From: Nocardioides sp.
GTDB taxonomy: Bacteria > Actinomycetota > Actinomycetes > Propionibacteriales > Nocardioidaceae
NCBI GenBank assembly: GCA_002729525.1
Contig: PBYI01000053.1
Span: 372,001-436,000, forward strand
DNA: 64,000 nucleotides
Direction of reading: 5' to 3'
The notes below the pieces were generated by a model. The model was given only the letters and a program-made list of their open reading frames with translations, was not told the DNA's origin and searched no databases. A program made the position numbers and the translations under genes. How positions within the stretch are numbered: the stretch's first letter is position 1; every line of letters begins with the position of its first letter. Positions 58,601 to 64,000 of this stretch are shown one piece after another.

Positions 58601-60186
58601 GAGGCGCTCCCGGCCAGGGCGTTGACGACCTCGGACACCCGCAGCCACGGGGCGCCGAGAACCTTGGTCACCTGGGGCGCGAAGGAGGGCGACTCGGCGA
58701 CCACGCGGCGTACGGGACCGGAGGAGACGACCTCGCCCTCGGCGAGCACCACGACGTCGTCGGCCGCACCGGCCACGAACTCCACGTCGTGCGTGGCGAC
58801 GAGCACCGCGCACCCGTCGGCGGCGAGGTCGGTGAGGATTGTGGCGAGCACGCCCTTGGCGGCGTAGTCGAGGCCGCGCGTGGGCTCGTCGAGCAGCAGC
58901 ACCTGCGGTCGGGCCGCCAGCACGAGCGCGAGCGCGAGCGCCAGGCGCTGGCCCTCCGACAGGTCGCGCGGGTGCTGGTCGTCGGGGATGCCGGGCACGA
59001 GCCGGTCGAGCAGGTCGCGGGTGCCGGGCCCGCCGGCGGCGCACTCCTCGCCGACGGTCTCCAGGTAGAGCAGGTCGGCGGCGGTCTGCGGGAGCAGCCC
59101 GACCAGGCCGCGGCGCGCTGCCGGGTCGAGGGCGGCGGGGTCGCTGCCGCCGACGTCGACACGGCCACGGTCGCGGCGGCGACTGCCCTGCAGCGCCCAC
59201 AGCAGGGTCGACTTGCCGGCGCCGTTGCGGCCCATCAGAGCGGTGACCCGTCCGCGGCCGAGCACCAGGTCGAGGTCGCGGAGCACCACCTCACCGCCGA
59301 GGAGGACGCCGACGCCGTCGGCACGCACGGCGGGCTCGGCGTCGGACGGGACCTCGGGCACCGGTGCCACGAGCGACAGAGCACGCGCCCGGCGGCGGGC
59401 GTCGCGGACCGTGAGCGGCAGCGGCGTCCAGCCGGCCGCCCGGCCGAGCTCGACGATCGGCGGGGCGACCGGGGCGTCGGCGAGCAGCGCGGCGGGCTCC
59501 CCCAGCGTGACCGTGCCGTCGCCGGCGAGCAGGCACATCCGGTCGGCGAACGGCACGACCCGCTCCAGCCGGTGCTCGGCGAGCAGCACCGACACCCCGA
59601 GGTCGTGCACCAGCCGGGTCAGGGTCGCCAGCACCTCCTCGGCCGCGGTCGGGTCGAGCGCCGACGTCGGCTCGTCGAGCACGAGCAGGCGCGGGTGGGT
59701 GGTGAGCACCGAGCCGATCGCGACCCGCTGCTGCTGCCCGCCCGAGAGGGTGCGCAGGTCGCGGTCGCGCAGGTCGGCGATCCCGAGCAGGTCGAGGGTC
59801 TCCTCGACGCGCCGTCGCATGGTGGCCGGCGGGAGGCCGAGCTGCTCCATGCCGTAGGCGAGCTCCTCCTCCACGGTGTCGGTGACGAAGCCCGCGGCGG
59901 GGTCCTGCCCGACGTACCCGACGTCGTGGGCGCGCTCGCGCGGCGGCAGGTGCACGACGCTGCGGCCGTCGAGGCGTACGTCGCCGGACAGCACACCGCC
60001 GGAGAACCGCGGCACCAGCCCGGTGACCGTGCCCAGCAGGGTGGACTTGCCCGAGCCGGTCGGGCCGGCCACGAGGACCAGCTCGCCCTCCTCGACGTCG
60101 AGGTCGACGTGGCGCAGCACATGCGCGACGTCGGGACCGGCGTCGTACCCGAAGGTCACGCCCCGCAGCTCCAGCAGCGGACTCAT
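58597..60186 (-). CDS. ECF transporter double ATPase (EcfA-A' fusion)
   Basis: 529 residues, two nucleotide-binding domains in one chain. Domain 1: 'AGPTGSGKSTLLG', Q-loop 'VGYVGQDPAAGFVTDTVEEEL', 'LSGGQQQRVAIGSVL', 'LLVLDEPTSALDP'. Domain 2: 'MGRNGAGKSTLLW', 'LSEGQRLALALALVL' (SEGQ variant), 'VLLLDEPTRGLD'. Fused ATPases (CbrU type) are usual for actinobacterial ECF systems. It overlaps both the T-component gene (ATGA, 60183-60186) and the S-component gene by 4 nt. Confidence 0.92.
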   Translation of the reverse strand: MSPLLELRGVTFGYDAGPDVAHVLRHVDLDVEEGELVLVAGPTGSGKSTLLGTVTGLVPRFSGGVLSGDVRLDGRSVVHLPPRERAHDVGYVGQDPAAGFVTDTVEEELAYGMEQLGLPPATMRRRVEETLDLLGIADLRDRDLRTLSGGQQQRVAIGSVLTTHPRLLVLDEPTSALDPTAAEEVLATLTRLVHDLGVSVLLAEHRLERVVPFADRMCLLAGDGTVTLGEPAALLADAPVAPPIVELGRAAGWTPLPLTVRDARRRARALSLVAPVPEVPSDAEPAVRADGVGVLLGGEVVLRDLDLVLGRGRVTALMGRNGAGKSTLLWALQGSRRRDRGRVDVGGSDPAALDPAARRGLVGLLPQTAADLLYLETVGEECAAGGPGTRDLLDRLVPGIPDDQHPRDLSEGQRLALALALVLAARPQVLLLDEPTRGLDYAAKGVLATILTDLAADGCAVLVATHDVEFVAGAADDVVVLAEGEVVSSGPVRRVVAESPSFAPQVTKVLGAPWLRVSEVVNALAGSAS

Positions 60187-61292
60187 ACCGGCACCTCCTC
60201 GTGCACGCGCGCGGGACGCCGGTGGGCGGTCAGTCGCGGCGGCGGAGCGGCCCAGGCGGGCAGCACGCCGACGAGCACGCCGAGCAGTGCGACACCGCTG
60301 ACGGCCGGCACCACGTCGAGGGCCGGGTAGGCGACGTCGACCTGGGTGCGCGACACCCAGACGGCGACGGCTGCGACGACGACGCCGGCCGCGACGACCA
60401 GGTGCTCGGGTGCGCGCCACGGGTCCGGGCGGTAGCGCGTGCGGCCGACCCGACGGCCGGCGCTGGTGAAGCCCGCCGCGGCCAGCAGCACGCCGACCGC
60501 GAGCATCGGCCAGGCCAGCCAGCGGCTGACGGTCTGGTCGAGCAGGCCGTAGACGCCGACGCACAGGCCCATCAGACCGGCGAGCATGAGCGCTCCCGTC
60601 GTACGACGCTCGGCCGGCGTGGCAGCGCCGCTGCGGCCGTAGCCGCGGGCGTCCATGCCGGCGGCCAGCGCCAGGGACCGCTCCAGGGTGTCCTCGAGCA
60701 CCGGCACCAGCGTGCGTCGTACGCCGCGCACCCGGCCGGTCTCGCCCGCCCGCAGCTGCTGCGCCGCCCGCACCCGGCGGATGCTCTGCGCCAGCTGCGG
60801 GAGCACGGTCACCGACACCACCAGTGCGGTGCCGACCTCGTAGAGCGCAGGCGGCATCGAGCGCAGGAGGCGCTTGGGGTTCGCCAGGGAGTTGGCCGCG
60901 CCCACGCACACCAGGATGGCGCCCAGCCGCATCCCGTCGTAGAGGCCGGACAGCAGCGACTCGCGGGTGAGCGGGCCGAGCAGGCGGATGCCGAGCACCC
61001 AGTCGGGCAGCGGGATCTCGGGCAGGTCGAGCAGGACCGTGCCCGGGTAGCCGCCGAGGACCACCCGGGAGAGCACGCGGAGCAGCACGGCGACCGCCCC
61101 GAGCACGAGGTAGAGCCGGAACGAGCGCGACCAGGGCTGGTCGGAGCGCCGGGCGCTGACGACGTACGCCGCCACGCCGACGAGGGCGAGCAGGAGGAAC
61201 GGGTTCGTCGTGAGCGACGCCGACACCGCGAGACCGATCGCCCAGCACCACCAGGCGACGGGGTGGAGGTCTCGCGGCAGCGGCGTCCTCAC
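60183..61292 (-). CDS. ECF transporter transmembrane (T) component
   Basis: 369 residues. Membrane helices near 15-45, 60-80, 120-140 and, in an extended C-terminus, three more (~240-345). The coupling helix motif 'ALAAGMDARGYGR' (~211-223, the A-R-G signature of EcfT) contacts the ATPases. It is longer than the usual ~260 residues because of the C-terminal membrane extension. GTG 61292 lies 18 nt after the stop of the DUF4430-like gene, in the same operon. Confidence 0.9.
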   Translation of the reverse strand: MRTPLPRDLHPVAWWCWAIGLAVSASLTTNPFLLLALVGVAAYVVSARRSDQPWSRSFRLYLVLGAVAVLLRVLSRVVLGGYPGTVLLDLPEIPLPDWVLGIRLLGPLTRESLLSGLYDGMRLGAILVCVGAANSLANPKRLLRSMPPALYEVGTALVVSVTVLPQLAQSIRRVRAAQQLRAGETGRVRGVRRTLVPVLEDTLERSLALAAGMDARGYGRSGAATPAERRTTGALMLAGLMGLCVGVYGLLDQTVSRWLAWPMLAVGVLLAAAGFTSAGRRVGRTRYRPDPWRAPEHLVVAAGVVVAAVAVWVSRTQVDVAYPALDVVPAVSGVALLGVLVGVLPAWAAPPPRLTAHRRPARVHEEVPV

Positions 61293-61310
61293 GACGGACT
61301 CACGGCGTGC

Positions 61311-62390
61311 TCACGCCCCGGTCCGGCGGCGGCGCCAGGTGGTCGCGCCCGCACCGAGACCGAGCAGCGCGACCACGACCGGGGCGACCCACAGGGGCAG
61401 CCCGCCGTCGTCGTCGGTCGCGGCCGCCGTCGGCTGCACGGGGTCGGCCAGCTCGGTGGTCGTGGGGTCCCCCGAGTCGGTCGTGCCACCGTCAGCGCCC
61501 TCCGTGGCGTCGTCGGTCGCGTCGGCGTCGTCCGAGGCACCCTCGGTGGGGTCCTCGGTCGCGTCGTCGGTCCCGTCGTCCGCCGTCGGCTCGTCGGCGG
61601 CGTCCGTCGGGTCGTCCGTCGTGGCGTCCCTCGGGTCGTCCGTCGGGTCGTCGGTGGCGCTGCCCGTCGCGCCATCGGAGCCGCCGCTGCTGGTGGACCC
61701 GGTCGTGCCGGACCCCGAGCCACTGCCCTTCGACCCGGAGCCGGACGTCGTGCCGGTCCCGCCGCCGCCCGAACCGGAGCCGCTGCCGGACCCACCCGAG
61801 CCGTTGCCGGACCCGGCCGTCGTCGACGGCTGGGAGGGAGTCGGCGACGGCGCGGAGCTGGTCGGCGTGCTCGTCGGGGACGAGGTCGGCGCCTGGCCGG
61901 CCGAGGGCCGCTCGGCCGTGTAGCCGGGCCGGCTGTCGCCCGGCCGCTCGTCCCAGGAGAAGGCCACCAGCCCGCCGTCGGGAACCCGAAGTGTCTTCAC
62001 ACCCTGGCTTGAGTACTGCCACGTGCTGCCCGTGTCACCGTCGGACCACCAGAGCGCCCAGTAGGCGTCCGCGGGCGCGGTGTTGACGCACGGCTCGGAG
62101 GCGGGCTTGCCCTGCACGCGGCACACAAAGCCGGGCTGACGCGTCGCGAAATCGAGGTCGATTCCCTCCGCTTCAAACAAATCCTCCGCGTACATCCCGC
62201 CGCCGTTGCCTACGCAACCTCCCGTAACGGGCCCGCCGAGCTCGTGGAAGTCGACCACCACGGTCACCCCAGAATCGCCTGGGCACGCCTCACCGGCCCA
62301 AGCCGGCGCGCTCGTCGCGGGCAGGGCCAGCCAGGCCGCCGCCGCGACGAGCGCGACGACGACCCGGCCGACCGTGCGGTGCAGGGTCAC
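61311..62390 (-). CDS. Secreted, C-terminally membrane-anchored protein with DUF4430-like (transcobalamin beta-like) domain
   Basis: 359 residues. Signal peptide (~1-32, cut near 'APAWA-GEA'). Residues ~40-140 form a small Cys-containing domain: 'MYAEDLFEAEGIDLDF', 'GFVCRVQG', 'YWALWWSDG', 'WQYSSQGVKTLRVPDGG', 'VAFSW', resembling DUF4430, the beta domain of transcobalamin-type proteins. Then ~180 residues of Ser/Gly and Thr/Asp/Ala repeats (wall-spanning stalk), one membrane helix (~332-350) and a basic tail (WRRRRTGA), as in sorted or anchored surface proteins without LPXTG. It overlaps the upstream gene by 4 nt and precedes the ECF genes. Confidence 0.78.
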   Translation of the reverse strand: MTLHRTVGRVVVALVAAAAWLALPATSAPAWAGEACPGDSGVTVVVDFHELGGPVTGGCVGNGGGMYAEDLFEAEGIDLDFATRQPGFVCRVQGKPASEPCVNTAPADAYWALWWSDGDTGSTWQYSSQGVKTLRVPDGGLVAFSWDERPGDSRPGYTAERPSAGQAPTSSPTSTPTSSAPSPTPSQPSTTAGSGNGSGGSGSGSGSGGGGTGTTSGSGSKGSGSGSGTTGSTSSGGSDGATGSATDDPTDDPRDATTDDPTDAADEPTADDGTDDATEDPTEGASDDADATDDATEGADGGTTDSGDPTTTELADPVQPTAAATDDDGGLPLWVAPVVVALLGLGAGATTWRRRRTGA

Positions 62391-63961
62391 GAGACGACGC
62401 GGAACTTCTTGGTGCCGGACCGGAAGCCGTACTCGCCGACCACGCGGACGGTGCCGAGACCGACCTTGTTGCCGACCTTGAAGCGGGCCCGGACGATGCC
62501 CTTGCGGCTCGCCTTGCCGGTCTTGACCGTGCGGAAGCCACCGCCCGGCTTGCGGTACTTCAGCCGCACCGACTCGCGGGCCTCCAGGCCACGGACCGTC
62601 ACGACCTGGGCGCCGCGGCGCTCCACGCGCTTGGTGCGGTTGATGTTGCGCAGCTTCTTCGGGCCGAGCACCTTCGCGGTGATACCGGCGCCGCCGGGGC
62701 CGCTGGTGGCGAGCAGGCGCAGGTTCGTCGTGCGGCGCGGCAGCGTGACGCCCGTGCGGGCGACGCCGTCCTGGGCGACGAGTATGGTGCTCGCTCCACC
62801 GACGAACAGGCACGGCTGCTGGCCGGTCGCCTGTACGCCGGAGACACCGACCACGATGTTCGTGCCGCCCTTGAGGTAGCCGCCGCCACCGGTGCGCAGG
62901 ATCGTGAGGCCCGAGGTGGCCGTGCCGTCGTACGACAGGCCGAGCGCCGCCTGCGAGGTGGCGCGACGGAACTGGTCGCGGTCGTTCTCGGCGATGCCGG
63001 AGTCCGAGGCCTCGGCGTACGCCGCCTGGTCGTAGGCGACCGCGCCGTTGGAGAGCTGGATGTCGCGCACCCAGTCGGCGGCCGCGGTCGCGCGGCCGTA
63101 CTCGCACGCCGAGCCGAGGGCCCACGCGGCGAGGCCGGTGCTGTTGGCGTTCGGGGCGGTCGTGGGCGCCACGCCGCCGAACGAGCCGTCCTCCGCCTGC
63201 TGCGAGGCGAGGAAGGTGGCCGCCGCGTCGATCGCCGAGGCCACGTCGGCGTCGTCGGACAGCGGGCGGATGAGGCCGACCACGAGCGCGGTGACGTCGG
63301 TGCTGGGCTCGGTGGAGGCGGTCGTGCAGCCCTGCTCGGCGGCGGAGGCCTCGGGGTCGCCCAGCTCGAGACGGAAGTCGCCGCCCGGGCACTGCTGGAG
63401 CAGCAGGTAGTCGACGGTGGCGGCGTCGCCGGTGGCGGCCGCCGCGAAGGCCTGGCCGATCGCGTTGGCGTTGTCGCCGTAGATGCTGGTGTCGAAGATC
63501 CGGCGGGTGGCCGCGCCCTCGGTGTAGGTCTGCTCCGCGAGGATCGTCGGCAGGTCGTAGCCACCGTAGTCGGAGGCGTTGACGCCGAGGCGGGTCAGCA
63601 GGTAGAGGATCTTGGCGGTCGGGTTGCCGTAGGCGCTGCCCTCGTCGCCGAAGGCCTCGCCGTTGATGTAGTCGCCGATCTCCGGCTCGAGCTCGTCGGC
63701 CACCGCCTGGGCGGCGGCGGTGTCACCGGCGTCGAGCATCGCGAGGGCGGCGTCGATGTTCAGGCCGTGGTCGGTCGCCGGGAACGAGGGGTACTGGAAG
63801 AGCCCGCCGGAGATCTCGTCGACGAGCCACGCGGCAGCGGCCTCCGACGAGGGCGACGGGTCGGCCGAGGCGGGCGCGGCACCGACGGTGCCGCCCACCA
63901 GGGCGAGGGTCGAGACGGAGGCGACGAGGGCGCCGGCCCTGCGAGCGCGCGAGCTGGTCAT
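62387..63961 (-). CDS. Secreted alpha/alpha-toroid protein (prenyltransferase/squalene-oxidase repeat, transcobalamin alpha-like)
   Basis: 524 residues. Signal peptide (~1-33, ends 'APASA'). Residues ~40-330 consist of repeating helix pairs ('NIDAALAMLDAGDTAAAQAVADELE', 'DVTALVVGLIRPL', 'FLASQQAEDGSFGGVAP', 'STGLAAWALGSACEYG', 'ATSQAALGLSYDG'), the toroid seen in terpene cyclases and in intrinsic factor/transcobalamin. The last ~110 residues are a basic beta-domain. No membrane anchor. GGAAGGAA lies before ATG 63961, just after a hairpin. First visible gene of the ECF operon; upstream control lies beyond the window. Confidence 0.78.
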   Translation of the reverse strand: MTSSRARRAGALVASVSTLALVGGTVGAAPASADPSPSSEAAAAWLVDEISGGLFQYPSFPATDHGLNIDAALAMLDAGDTAAAQAVADELEPEIGDYINGEAFGDEGSAYGNPTAKILYLLTRLGVNASDYGGYDLPTILAEQTYTEGAATRRIFDTSIYGDNANAIGQAFAAAATGDAATVDYLLLQQCPGGDFRLELGDPEASAAEQGCTTASTEPSTDVTALVVGLIRPLSDDADVASAIDAAATFLASQQAEDGSFGGVAPTTAPNANSTGLAAWALGSACEYGRATAAADWVRDIQLSNGAVAYDQAAYAEASDSGIAENDRDQFRRATSQAALGLSYDGTATSGLTILRTGGGGYLKGGTNIVVGVSGVQATGQQPCLFVGGASTILVAQDGVARTGVTLPRRTTNLRLLATSGPGGAGITAKVLGPKKLRNINRTKRVERRGAQVVTVRGLEARESVRLKYRKPGGGFRTVKTGKASRKGIVRARFKVGNKVGLGTVRVVGEYGFRSGTKKFRVVS

Positions 63962-63971
63962 GCGATTCCTT

Positions 63972-63987
63972 CCCGCTGCACAGCGGG
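63972..63987 (-). promoter_or_regulatory. Hairpin next to the ribosome site of the toroid-protein gene
   Basis: On the minus strand CCCGCT-GTGC-AGCGGG forms a 6-bp stem whose last bases run into the ribosome site (GGGAAGGAA) of ATG 63961. It could be the expression-platform end of a riboswitch, such as a cobalamin one, but the window stops here. Confidence 0.4.
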
Positions 63988-64000
63988 AGGGACGAACGGC

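Noticed and set aside
1..64000. tRNA, rRNA, prophage or insertion-sequence genes
   Set aside because: No transposase, integrase or phage-type proteins and no tRNA-like cloverleaf were noticed on reading both strands; a tRNAscan run would be needed to exclude a tRNA fully.

Overview
The window is GC-rich (roughly 70 % or more by eye), tightly packed chromosome from an actinobacterium, most likely Nocardioidaceae (Nocardioides-like). Support: many GTG starts, ATGA/GTGA stop-start overlaps, many starts with a -10-like hexamer 6-7 nt upstream and no ribosome site (leaderless style), and actinobacterial families (PknG/GlnX/GlnH, Acg nitroreductase, Eis-like GNAT, IdeR-type iron boxes, a Leu/Val-rich ilvB leader with attenuator). 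No rRNA, tRNA, CRISPR, phage or insertion sequence was seen.

Backbone. Branched-chain amino acid and serine genes lie on the minus strand in the actinobacterial order ilvD - ilvB-ilvN-ilvC - serA - leuB - ilvE, separated by accessory blocks.

Layout. 1-4.2 kb: end of an MFS gene, a 30-bp palindrome, ilvE, leuB, a methyltransferase. 4.2-16.7 kb: a ten-gene minus-strand operon (telA, XpaC-like orf, AAA+ ATPase, glnX, glnH, helical orf, pknG, PP2C, vWA, FHA), with a divergent HTH regulator at 16.8 kb. 17.8-27.5 kb: serA, an ABC-F protein, the efeUOB iron-uptake operon with two IdeR boxes, a DsbA-like protein, an ABC exporter. 27.6-31.2 kb: ilvBNC with leader and attenuator. 31.3-36.2 kb: a PCD/VOC fusion, a VOC protein, and a kynureninase-MFS-photolyase-like operon. 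36.2-37.1 kb: a repeat cluster around a GIY-YIG gene. 37.2-41.2 kb: formamidase / AtzH-amidase fusion / allantoinase operon. 41.2-46.6 kb: two acyl-CoA ligases, a metal-dependent cyclase-family hydrolase and an XRE-TetR fusion regulator. 46.6-51.9 kb: YoaK-like protein, carboxyltransferase, Eis-like acetyltransferase, and an Acg nitroreductase behind DosR-like boxes. 52-57.8 kb: ilvD, SRPBCC protein, DMT exporter, small orf, hydrolase, PQQ-type dehydrogenase. 57.8-64 kb: an ECF transporter operon headed by two secreted proteins resembling the two halves of transcobalamin.

The most interesting units are: (1) the ten-gene operon, which joins the mycobacterial GlnX-GlnH-PknG amino-acid sensing pathway to a kinase/PP2C/vWA triad, TelA and an FHA reader; (2) the ECF operon with a split transcobalamin-like capture pair; (3) the XRE-TetR fusion regulator with a matching operator upstream of its neighbour operon; (4) the AtzH-amidase fusion between formamidase and allantoinase.
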